Assembly (NCBI GenBank): GCA_046726955.1
Contig: JBKPBQ010000308.1
Coordinates: forward strand, 1 to 18,985
Origin: CAVPGH01 sp046726955
GTDB taxonomy: Bacteria > Acidobacteriota > Vicinamibacteria > Fen-336
DNA: 18,985 nucleotides
Direction: 5' to 3'
In this document: positions 12,875 through 18,985 of the stretch, piece after piece
How the letters are laid out: each line of letters starts with the position of its first letter
How positions within the stretch are numbered: the stretch's first letter is position 1
Translations under genes and position numbers: made by a program
The notes under the pieces: model-generated
Told to the model about the DNA's origin: nothing
Databases searched by the model: none
What the model saw: only the letters and a program-made list of their open reading frames with translations

Positions 12875-15310
12875 ATGACGACACTCGAGGTCCGGCAGGC
12901 GTTTCGCGCGCTGCGCAAGCGCCCCCTGGCGACGCTCCTCGCCATCGCCGCGCTCGCCCTCGGGATCGGGGCCAACGCCGCGCTCTTCAGCGCCGTCGAC
13001 GCCGTCCTCCTCCGTCCGTTCCCCTTCGCCGATCCCGACCGGCTCTTCGTGATCTGGGAGACGGACCCGAAGCGCGGCATGAGCCGCGCCGAGGTGAGCT
13101 ACCCGAACTTCGAGGACTGTCGGCAGCAGGCGAAGAGCTTCGAGCTCCTCGCGGCCATGCCGAACGCGGTCTCCGAGCAGTTCGTCCTGACGGGAGCGAA
13201 CGAGCCCACGCGCTTCCGCGGCGTCTCCGTCTCCGCGAGCTTCTTCGACCTCCTGGGCTCGCAGCCCGTCCTCGGACGCGGCTTGCGCGCCGAGGACGAC
13301 CGTCCCGAGTCGCCGCGCGTCGTGGTGCTGAGCCACGGTCTGTGGCAGCGGCAGTTCGGCGGAGATCCCACGGTCCTCGGCCGAGTGGTCACGCTCGACG
13401 GAACGCCCTTCACGGTCGTGGGCGTGATGCCGGCGGGCTTCGCCTACCCGAAAGGCGCGGAGCTCTGGACGCCCATCGTTCCCTCGCAGCCGCAGTACGT
13501 GAACGACCGGAAGGTCTCGTGGCTCCAGGTGGTGGGCCGGCTGCGTCCCGGCGTCAGCCGCGAGGAGGCCGGCGCGGAGCTCGACGGCATCGTGCGCCAG
13601 CTCGCCGAGGTGTACCAGCAGGGAGGCGAGGGCCGCGGCGCCGTCCTCACGCCGATCACGGAGGAGATGCTGGGCAGCACGCGTCCCGCCCTCCTCGTGC
13701 TCCTGGGGGCGGTGGGCGTCGTCCTCCTGATCGCCTGCGCCAACGTGGCGACGCTGCTCCTCGCCCAGGCCGCGCAACGCCGCCGGGAGACGGCGGTGCG
13801 CCTCGCGCTCGGCGCGGGCCGCGGACGGATCGTGCGCGAGCGGCTGCTGGAAACGCTCCTCCTGTCCGCGGTCGGGGCAATTGCTGGCCTCGTCCTCGCC
13901 GCCTGGGCCACGGCCGCGCTCGTGGCCCTGGCTCCGGCCGACATCCCGCGTCTCGACACGATCCGGATCGACGGCCGCGTCCTCGCGTTCACGACGGGCC
14001 TGACCGTCCTCGTGGCGGTCCTCGCCGGGCTGCTCCCCGCGCTCGCCGCGGCCCGCGAGACGGCGTCGGTCTTCTTGCGGGAAGGAACGCGGGGGACGGG
14101 CAGCTTCCACGACCGCCGCTGGCGGCGCGGCCTCGTCGCCGCGGAGGTGGCGCTGGCGCTCGTCGTTGTCGCGGGGGCCGGGCTCCTCGTCCAGAGCTTC
14201 CTGCGTCTGCAGAGCGTGCCTCTCGGCTACGAGCCGCGCGCGACCGTGACCATGGGCGTCTGGCCGCCGGCGTGGAAGTACCCGAACCCCGAGGACCAGC
14301 GGCTCTTATTCCGCAAGGTGCTCGAGCGCGTGCGGCCGCTGCCGGGAGTGGACGCGGCGGGCGCAGTGCTCCTGCGTCCGCTCGAGCTCGGCCCCGTCGG
14401 CCTGAACGCCTGGATCCTCAAGGAGGGCGAGCCCGTGGAGAAAATCCCCACGAGCCCGGCCACGAACTACCTGAGCGTGACACCCGGCTACTTCCGGGCC
14501 ATGGGGATTTCGTTGCGGGCCGGCCGCGACTTCGACGACCGCGACGTCGCGGGCGCGCCGAGCGTCGCGGTGGTGGGAGAGAGCCTGGCCCGCAAGCTCT
14601 GGCCGGGCGAAGACGCGGTCGGCAAGCGCATCGCGACCCACGGCACGCCGAAGGACGGGAAAGGGCGGTTCCTGTGGACGACGGTGGTGGGCGTCGCCGC
14701 CGACGGACGCTACCGCGAGCTGAGCGACGTCCGCCTCGACCTCTACGTGCCGAGCGACCAGTCGCCCTTCCCCGCCCAGTTCCTGATCGTCCGCTCCGCG
14801 ACCGACCCCGGCTCGCTGGCGGCGGCGGTGCGCCGGGAGGTCCAGCGGCTCGACGGCGACACCGCGGTCACCGGTGTGGCCACCCTCCGGTCCATCGTGG
14901 ACGATGCGTTAGGCGCGCCGCGCTTCCGCAGCCTGCTCATCGCGGGCTTCGCCGGCCTCGCCCTCCTCCTCTCGGCTCTCGGCATCTGGGGCGTCGTGGC
15001 CTGGTCGGTGGCCCAGCGCACGCAGGAGATCGGGGTACGGATGGCGCTCGGCGCCCGGGCCGAGGACGTCGTCCGCCAGATCGTCGCCCAGGGCATGGCC
15101 CCCGCTCTCGTGGGCGTCGCCCTCGGCCTCGCCGCGGCGCTCGCCATCGGCCGCACCCTCGCCGGGCTTCTGTTCGGGATCGGGCCGTCCGATCCCGTCA
15201 CCTTCGTCGCCGTCGCGCTCGTCCTCCTCGGGGTGGCGTTCCTGGCCAGCTTCGCCCCCGCGCGTCGAGCCGCGCGTCTCGATCCCGTCACCACACTGCG
15301 CCAGGAGTGA
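12875..15310 (+). CDS. MacB/FtsX-type ABC permease, acidobacterial orphan-permease (ADOP) type
   Basis: The 811-residue membrane protein has two MacB-PCD/FtsX units in tandem. Unit one has a membrane helix at about 20-40 (LLAIAALALGIGANAALFSA), a large periplasmic domain, then three helices starting near residue 270 (LLGAVGVVLLIACANVATLL). Unit two repeats the plan and ends with three C-terminal helices and SFAPARRAARLDP. Duplication in one chain with no ATPase domain or adjacent ATPase gene is characteristic of acidobacterial duplicated orphan permeases. ATG 12875 follows GGGAGG by 6 nt; residues from earlier in-frame starts look noncoding. The sigma-54 activator gene begins shortly after its stop, so they likely form one operon. 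Cargo is unknown; MacB relatives export peptides, lipids or macrolides or transmit mechanical force. Confidence 0.93.
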   Translation: MTTLEVRQAFRALRKRPLATLLAIAALALGIGANAALFSAVDAVLLRPFPFADPDRLFVIWETDPKRGMSRAEVSYPNFEDCRQQAKSFELLAAMPNAVSEQFVLTGANEPTRFRGVSVSASFFDLLGSQPVLGRGLRAEDDRPESPRVVVLSHGLWQRQFGGDPTVLGRVVTLDGTPFTVVGVMPAGFAYPKGAELWTPIVPSQPQYVNDRKVSWLQVVGRLRPGVSREEAGAELDGIVRQLAEVYQQGGEGRGAVLTPITEEMLGSTRPALLVLLGAVGVVLLIACANVATLLLAQAAQRRRETAVRLALGAGRGRIVRERLLETLLLSAVGAIAGLVLAAWATAALVALAPADIPRLDTIRIDGRVLAFTTGLTVLVAVLAGLLPALAAARETASVFLREGTRGTGSFHDRRWRRGLVAAEVALALVVVAGAGLLVQSFLRLQSVPLGYEPRATVTMGVWPPAWKYPNPEDQRLLFRKVLERVRPLPGVDAAGAVLLRPLELGPVGLNAWILKEGEPVEKIPTSPATNYLSVTPGYFRAMGISLRAGRDFDDRDVAGAPSVAVVGESLARKLWPGEDAVGKRIATHGTPKDGKGRFLWTTVVGVAADGRYRELSDVRLDLYVPSDQSPFPAQFLIVRSATDPGSLAAAVRREVQRLDGDTAVTGVATLRSIVDDALGAPRFRSLLIAGFAGLALLLSALGIWGVVAWSVAQRTQEIGVRMALGARAEDVVRQIVAQGMAPALVGVALGLAAALAIGRTLAGLLFGIGPSDPVTFVAVALVLLGVAFLASFAPARRAARLDPVTTLRQE

Positions 15311-15322
15311 GGCCATCGTAGG

Positions 15323-16723
15323 ATGGAAGCAGCCGTCATGAGCGCTCAGCCCTTGCGGACGACACCGGCGCCCGCTCTCCGAATTCTCATCGCCGACGAC
15401 CAGCCCGACGTCCTGGAGGCGCTGCGGCTCCTCCTCAAGGGCGAAGGCTTCGCCATCGAATCCGCGACGTCGCCCGCCCAGATCGTCTCCGCCCTGGAGG
15501 CGCACGAGTTCGGGGCGGTCCTCATGGACCTCAACTACGCGCGCGACACCACGTCGGGCCAGGAAGGCCTCGACCTGCTGGCCAGGATCCGCGAGATCGA
15601 CCCCACGCTGCCCGTCGTGGTGATGACCGCCTGGGGCTCGATCGAGCTCGCGGTCGAGGCCATGCGCCGGGGAGCCCGCGACTTCATCCAGAAGCCGTGG
15701 GAGAACGCGCGGCTCCTCGCCATCCTCCGCACGCAGATGGAGCTCGGCCAGGCGCTGCGGCGGGGGCAGCGGTTGGAGGCGGAGATCGGCCTCCTGCGCG
15801 ACGAGGGCAAGGTCCGGCTCATCGCGGAGTCGGCGGCCATGCAGCCCGTGCTGCAGATGATCGCGCGCGTCGGACCCTCCGAGGCGAACGTCCTCGTCAC
15901 GGGCGAGAACGGGACGGGCAAGGGCACGGTGGCGCGCGCGCTGCACGCGGTGTCGCTCCGGTCCACGCGACCCCTGGCCACGGTGAACGCGGGCGGGCTC
16001 TCCGAGGGCGTCTTCGAGAGCGAGCTGTTCGGTCACGTGAAGGGCGCCTTCACCGACGCCAAGGCCGACCGCGTGGGCCGCTTCGAGATGGCCGACGGGG
16101 GCACGCTCTTCCTCGACGAGATCGCGAACGTGCCCATGAACCTGCAGCCCAAGCTCCTGCGCGTGCTGGAGACGGGCGAGTTCGAGCGCGTGGGCTCCTC
16201 GAAGACGCGGCGCGCGGACGTGCGGATCATCTCCGCCACGAACTCCGACCTCCACGAGGAGGTGAAGGCGGGCCGCTTCCGGCAGGACCTCCTGTTCCGG
16301 CTGAACACGATCGAGATCCGCATCCCTCCCGTGCGCGACCGGCGGGAGGACATCCCCCTCCTCGCCGCCCACTTCCTGCGCCAGCACGCCCAGCGCTACC
16401 GGAAGCGCGTGACCGGATTCGAGGCGGCGGCGCTGCGCGCGCTCGCCGAGCACCCGTGGCCGGGCAACGTTCGCGAGCTGGACCACGCCGTCGAGCGTGC
16501 AGTGCTCATGACCGCGGGCCCCGAGATCAAGGGCGACGACCTCGGCCTGCGCGCGGGCGGCGAGCGCGAAGCACGGCTCGACGACATGAGCCTCGAGGAG
16601 GTCGAGTGCTTCCTCATCAAGAAGGCCCTCGCTCGCTACGACGGCAACGTCAGCCGGGCCGCGGAGGCGCTGGGCCTCTCGCGGAGCGCTCTCTACCGGC
16701 GCCTCCAGCGCTACGGACTCTGA
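15323..16723 (+). CDS. NtrC-type sigma-54-dependent response regulator
   Basis: The 466-residue protein has a receiver (about 18-135: D25-D26, phosphoacceptor D69, T102, K124), an AAA+ domain (about 165-400) and a C-terminal Fis HTH ending RAAEALGLSRSALYRRLQRY. Walker A is GENGTGKG (194-201) and Walker B is LFLDE. The sigma-54-contacting loop reads GAFTDA (241-246) instead of the canonical GAFTGA, and the usual lysine-glutamate of Walker A is lysine-glycine. ATG 15323 is taken; ATG 15338 is a good alternative, with GGAAG about 7 nt upstream. It starts 12 nt after the permease stop and is followed after 30 nt by the histidine kinase, its likely partner. It is the only sigma-54 activator in the window and so the natural candidate to act at the -24/-12 sites listed. 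Confidence 0.94.
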   Translation: MEAAVMSAQPLRTTPAPALRILIADDQPDVLEALRLLLKGEGFAIESATSPAQIVSALEAHEFGAVLMDLNYARDTTSGQEGLDLLARIREIDPTLPVVVMTAWGSIELAVEAMRRGARDFIQKPWENARLLAILRTQMELGQALRRGQRLEAEIGLLRDEGKVRLIAESAAMQPVLQMIARVGPSEANVLVTGENGTGKGTVARALHAVSLRSTRPLATVNAGGLSEGVFESELFGHVKGAFTDAKADRVGRFEMADGGTLFLDEIANVPMNLQPKLLRVLETGEFERVGSSKTRRADVRIISATNSDLHEEVKAGRFRQDLLFRLNTIEIRIPPVRDRREDIPLLAAHFLRQHAQRYRKRVTGFEAAALRALAEHPWPGNVRELDHAVERAVLMTAGPEIKGDDLGLRAGGEREARLDDMSLEEVECFLIKKALARYDGNVSRAAEALGLSRSALYRRLQRYGL

Positions 16724-16753
16724 TCCGCTCGCGCTCTCCCCTCCGTCTTGGCT

Positions 16754-18130
16754 ATGCTGACGACGGAGCGCCTCCTTGAAGACCGCCCGCCGCTCTCGCC
16801 CGTCCTGATGGCGCGACGTCCTCGCATCTCCTACGAGAAGCGCGTTCTCCTGCTCGCGCTGGGCGCGGGTCTCCCCGGCGTCATGGCATGCGTCGTCCTC
16901 CTCTGGGCGGGCGGGTATTCGCCGAAGGTCGTGTGGACGCTGGCCGTGCTCGTGGTCGGCGCCTGGCTCATCTTCGGCTTCGCCGTGCTCGAGAACGTGG
17001 TCCGCCCCCTGCAGACGCTCTCGAACCTCGTCGCCGCCTTCCGGGAGGAAGACTTCTCGTTCCGCGCGCGCGGCACGCGCGGGGACGACGCGCTCTCGCA
17101 GGCGATGGTCGAGGTCAACGCCCTCGCGGACACGCTGCGCGAGCAGCGCCTGGGCGCGCTCGAGGCCACGGCTCTCCTGCGCAAGGTCATGGAGGAGATC
17201 GACGTCGCCGTCTTCGCGTTCGACGACGCGGCGCGTCTCGTCCTCGTCAACCGCGCCGGCGAGCGCCTGCTCGATCGCCCCGCGGAGCAGCTCCTCGGCC
17301 GGGGGGCCCACGAGCTGGGGCTCTCGGACGCCCTCAACAAGCCGGGCGTCCTCGACCTCGCGCTGCCCGGCGAGTCGGGACGCTTCGAGGCGCGGCGCGG
17401 CGAGTTCCGGCAGGGTGGCCTTCCCCACCGCCTCCTCGTGCTCGCCAACGTCAGCCGCACGCTGCGCGAGGAGGAGCGCCAGGCCTGGCAGCGGCTCATC
17501 CGCGTGATCGGCCACGAGCTCAACAACTCGCTGGCGCCGATCAAGTCGATCGCGGCCAGCCTGGAGAGCCTGCTCGCGCGGCCCAAGCGCCCGGCCGACC
17601 TCGACGAGGACATGCGGAAGGGCCTGGCCGTGATCGGCTCGCGCGCGGAGTCGCTCTCGCGCTTCACCGAGGCCTACGCGCGCCTCGCCCGCCTTCCCAA
17701 TCCCCAGCTGCAGACGGTGGAGGTGGGGCCGCTCGTCAAACGTGTGGCTGGCCTCGAGCCGAGGTTGCCGGTGTCGCTGAAGTCCGGACCCGACGTCACC
17801 GTGCGCGCGGATCCGGACCAGCTCGAGCAGCTCCTGATCAACCTTCTGCACAACGCGGCGGACGCCGCCCTGGAATCGGGCGGGGGCGTGCAGGTCGGCT
17901 GGACGCGAGCCGGGCGCTCGCCCTGGGTCGACGTGTACGTCCAGGACGAGGGGCCGGGCCTGCCGCCTTCCGCCAACCTCTTCGTGCCCTTCTTCACGAC
18001 CAAGCCCACGGGCTCGGGGATCGGGCTCGTCCTCTGCCGCCAGATCGCCGAGGCGCACGGGGGTGCGCTCACCCTCGAGAACCGGACCGACCGCTCGGGC
18101 TGCATCGCCCGCTTGCGCCTGCCCCGCTGA
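16754..18130 (+). CDS. NtrY-like membrane sensor histidine kinase
   Basis: The 458-residue kinase has two membrane helices (about 31-51 and 58-80) separated by a very short loop, so it lacks a periplasmic sensor. A HAMP-like linker (about 81-132) and a PAS domain (about 140-235) follow. The H-box is VIGHELNNSLAPIKSIAASL with H254, and the ATPase domain has N-box LLHNAADAAL, G1 DEGPGL and G2 FFTTKPTGSGIGLVL. These features fit NtrY/NtrB-type kinases that pair with sigma-54 activators, and the preceding gene is such an activator. The start is uncertain: ATG 16754 has no Shine-Dalgarno, and ATG 16808, closer to the first helix, is possible. Signals probably come from the membrane or cytoplasm. 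Confidence 0.92.
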   Translation: MLTTERLLEDRPPLSPVLMARRPRISYEKRVLLLALGAGLPGVMACVVLLWAGGYSPKVVWTLAVLVVGAWLIFGFAVLENVVRPLQTLSNLVAAFREEDFSFRARGTRGDDALSQAMVEVNALADTLREQRLGALEATALLRKVMEEIDVAVFAFDDAARLVLVNRAGERLLDRPAEQLLGRGAHELGLSDALNKPGVLDLALPGESGRFEARRGEFRQGGLPHRLLVLANVSRTLREEERQAWQRLIRVIGHELNNSLAPIKSIAASLESLLARPKRPADLDEDMRKGLAVIGSRAESLSRFTEAYARLARLPNPQLQTVEVGPLVKRVAGLEPRLPVSLKSGPDVTVRADPDQLEQLLINLLHNAADAALESGGGVQVGWTRAGRSPWVDVYVQDEGPGLPPSANLFVPFFTTKPTGSGIGLVLCRQIAEAHGGALTLENRTDRSGCIARLRLPR

Positions 18131-18159
18131 GCCGCTCTCGGTGGCCGCCGGATCGCACC

Positions 18160-18175
18160 TGGCCCCGCCTTTGCT
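18160..18175 (+). promoter_or_regulatory. candidate sigma-54 promoter upstream of the GNAT-like gene
   Basis: The site reads TGGCCCC-GCCT-TTGC-T, preceded by C, with the -24 GG and -12 GC correctly spaced and a perfect TTGCT -12 half. It lies 29 nt after the kinase stop. The predicted start near 18186 gives a leader of roughly 90 nt. It is the strongest of the four candidates at the -12 position. Confidence 0.5.
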
Positions 18176-18213
18176 TAACTCCGATTGCGACACGAGGAAT
18201 CGGGGGTTTTGAG

Positions 18214-18254
18214 CACTCTCGAGTGGCCGCGACGACACGCCACCGTGGCCGCGA
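18214..18254. repeat. repeats in the leader of the GNAT-like gene
   Basis: CACTC-TC-GAGTG (18214-18225) is a short inverted repeat. GTGGCCGCGA occurs twice in direct orientation at 18223-18232 and 18245-18254, spaced 22 bp start to start, about two DNA turns. All lie between the predicted sigma-54 start and the ribosome-binding site. They could be protein-binding sites or chance in GC-rich DNA. Confidence 0.35.
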
Positions 18255-18274
18255 GGGCACAGGAGGAGGACCTC

Positions 18275-18718
18275 ATGGGCGTTCAGGTGCGGTCGGCTTC
18301 GTTGCAGGACGGTGTGGCCGTCCTGTCACTCCTCGAGGAGGTTGGCTACTACCCGGAGCCACTCTCCTTCGCGAAGACGTTCCGCAAGACGATCTCCGAC
18401 CCCCACTTCCTCGTCCGTGTCGCCGAGGTCGAGGGCCGGATCGTCGGGATGGCGACACTCTCGCTGCGCTACCAGCTCGGCCTCGGCGGCCTCCTCGCCT
18501 GCCTCGACGAGCTGGCGGTCGCGCCGGGGGCGCCCAAGGGTGCCGATCGCGCCCTGCTCCAGGCCACGGTGGGCCGCGCGCGCTCGCTGGGCGCGGTGCG
18601 CGTCGTGAAGGACGTGGCCAACCAGGGGACGCCTCCCCCGCGGGCCGCGCAGCTCCGGGCCCGCGCGGCAGCGGAAGCCGCAGCCGCCCAGGCGGGTGAG
18701 CTCCGCCCGACCGCCTAA
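18275..18718 (+). CDS. GNAT-like protein with degenerate acetyl-CoA motif
   Basis: The 147-residue protein begins like a GNAT domain (VRSASLQDGVAVLSLLEEVG), with the strand pair VAEVEGRIVGMATLSL and then LDELAVAP, where motif A should follow. The expected Q/R-x-x-G-x-G/A loop is replaced by GAPKGADRALL. The C-terminal third, after VRVVKDVAN, is an alanine/arginine-rich helix, so the usual last GNAT strands (ALYxxxGF) are missing. It may be a catalytically altered or inactive relative. ATG 18275 is fixed by AGGAGGAGG about 5 nt upstream; an earlier in-frame ATG at 18185 lies at the predicted transcription start and lacks a ribosome-binding site. It follows the kinase gene after 144 nt behind its own candidate sigma-54 promoter. 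Confidence 0.72.
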   Translation: MGVQVRSASLQDGVAVLSLLEEVGYYPEPLSFAKTFRKTISDPHFLVRVAEVEGRIVGMATLSLRYQLGLGGLLACLDELAVAPGAPKGADRALLQATVGRARSLGAVRVVKDVANQGTPPPRAAQLRARAAAEAAAAQAGELRPTA

Positions 18719-18724
18719 CGCTCC

Positions 18725-18751
18725 GCGGCTGAGCCCGAGCGAAGCCGCTTT
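18725..18751 (+). terminator. short intrinsic terminator after the GNAT-like gene
   Basis: GCGGCT (18725-18730) pairs with AGCCGC (18743-18748) around a 12-nt loop, followed by TTTCG. It lies 7 nt past the stop codon at 18718. The stem is short and the T-run only three bases, so its strength is uncertain. Confidence 0.45.
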
Positions 18752-18841
18752 CGTCGGGGCCTGAATCGCCGTACCCTCACAAGAGGCCGAGTCGTTTGGT
18801 GCCGTCCGGGTCGACCGAGCTCTTCACACACCTGTCTCGAG

Positions 18842-18847
18842 TAGAAT
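18842..18847 (+). promoter_or_regulatory. -10 box of the right-edge gene
   Basis: TAGAAT matches the -10 consensus at five of six positions and ends 9 nt before ATG 18857, so transcription would start within a few bases of the start codon. No convincing -35 box at 16-18 nt is visible. Confidence 0.35.
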
Positions 18848-18856
18848 GACCGGCGG

Positions 18857-18985
18857 ATGAGCGCGGACTGCCGTCCGCCGATCGCCGCTGCGGTCCCGAT
18901 CCTCCGCGCGATCCGGGCGACCGGGTTCCTCGCCGGCTTCCTGGCCCTCGCCACCTCCGCTCCGGCCCGCGACTGGGTGCTGGCC
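18857..18985 (+). CDS. 5' end of a secreted or membrane protein (partial)
   Basis: The first 43 codons of a plus-strand gene run off the right edge. The peptide has a short basic region around residues 18-21, then a hydrophobic core TGFLAGFLALATSAPA ending at a signal-peptidase-like APA site, so the product is probably exported. ATG 18857 is chosen as it gives a complete signal peptide; an ATG at 18846 meets a stop after four codons. No ribosome-binding site precedes it, and a -10-like TAGAAT lies 9 nt upstream. The family cannot be told. Confidence 0.55.
   Translation, partial: MSADCRPPIAAAVPILRAIRATGFLAGFLALATSAPARDWVLA

Noticed and set aside
13342..15321. Long plus-strand frame overlapping the permease in another frame
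   Set aside because: Arginine/proline-rich, with no start signal; the permease frame has membrane helices and conserved FtsX segments throughout.
14909..18238. Very long minus-strand open frame opposite the activator, kinase and permease 3' end
   Set aside because: Same artefact of high third-position GC; the plus strand carries complete motif-bearing proteins across the whole span.
1..18985. CRISPR array, tRNA, rRNA, insertion sequence or transposase
   Set aside because: No regularly spaced repeats, no cloverleaf-like or rRNA-like stretch, and no transposase motifs or paired terminal repeats were seen by eye.

Overview
This is high-GC DNA that most resembles a member of the Acidobacteriota. 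The points in favour are a large Oar-like TonB-dependent receptor with an N-terminal carboxypeptidase-regulatory-like domain, an 811-residue MacB/FtsX-type permease with the architecture of the acidobacterial duplicated orphan permeases, a winged-helix/TolB-like/TPR membrane regulator, and NtrC-type sigma-54 signalling. The phylum is inferred from gene families only; no rRNA or tRNA gene is visible.

Left part, minus strand (about 170-6850): an HxlR-family regulator lies upstream of a secreted TonB-dependent outer-membrane receptor, which ends at a strong hairpin followed by a T-rich stretch. Next are a stand-alone Fis-type helix-turn-helix protein followed by a structured hairpin, and a DinB-like protein apparently coupled to a CadC-like winged-helix/TPR membrane protein.

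Middle, plus strand (about 6975-9042): a single-domain response regulator, a MacB/LolD-type ABC ATPase with no adjacent permease, a second HTH-only Fis protein closely similar to the first, and a GNAT acetyltransferase. Two sigma-54-like sites lie in this block. Then, on the minus strand (9046-12611), PadR overlaps a nucleotidyltransferase-fold protein by ATGA, followed by a secreted dienelactone hydrolase and a thiamine-diphosphate enzyme.

Right part, plus strand (about 12800-18720): a permease without an ATPase, an NtrC-type sigma-54 activator, an NtrY-like histidine kinase and a GNAT-like protein. Sigma-54-like sites precede the permease and the last protein. A secreted or membrane protein starts at 18857 and runs off the window.

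The most coherent hypothesis is a local sigma-54 circuit. The kinase/activator pair sits with the permease, while the orphan ATPase sits about 5 kb away in a block with a lone receiver and a lone Fis domain, and candidate -24/-12 elements precede four of the transcription units. The ATPase and permease could be a split MacB-like transporter. All promoter, partner and operator assignments are inferences from reading the sequence; no search or computation was run.
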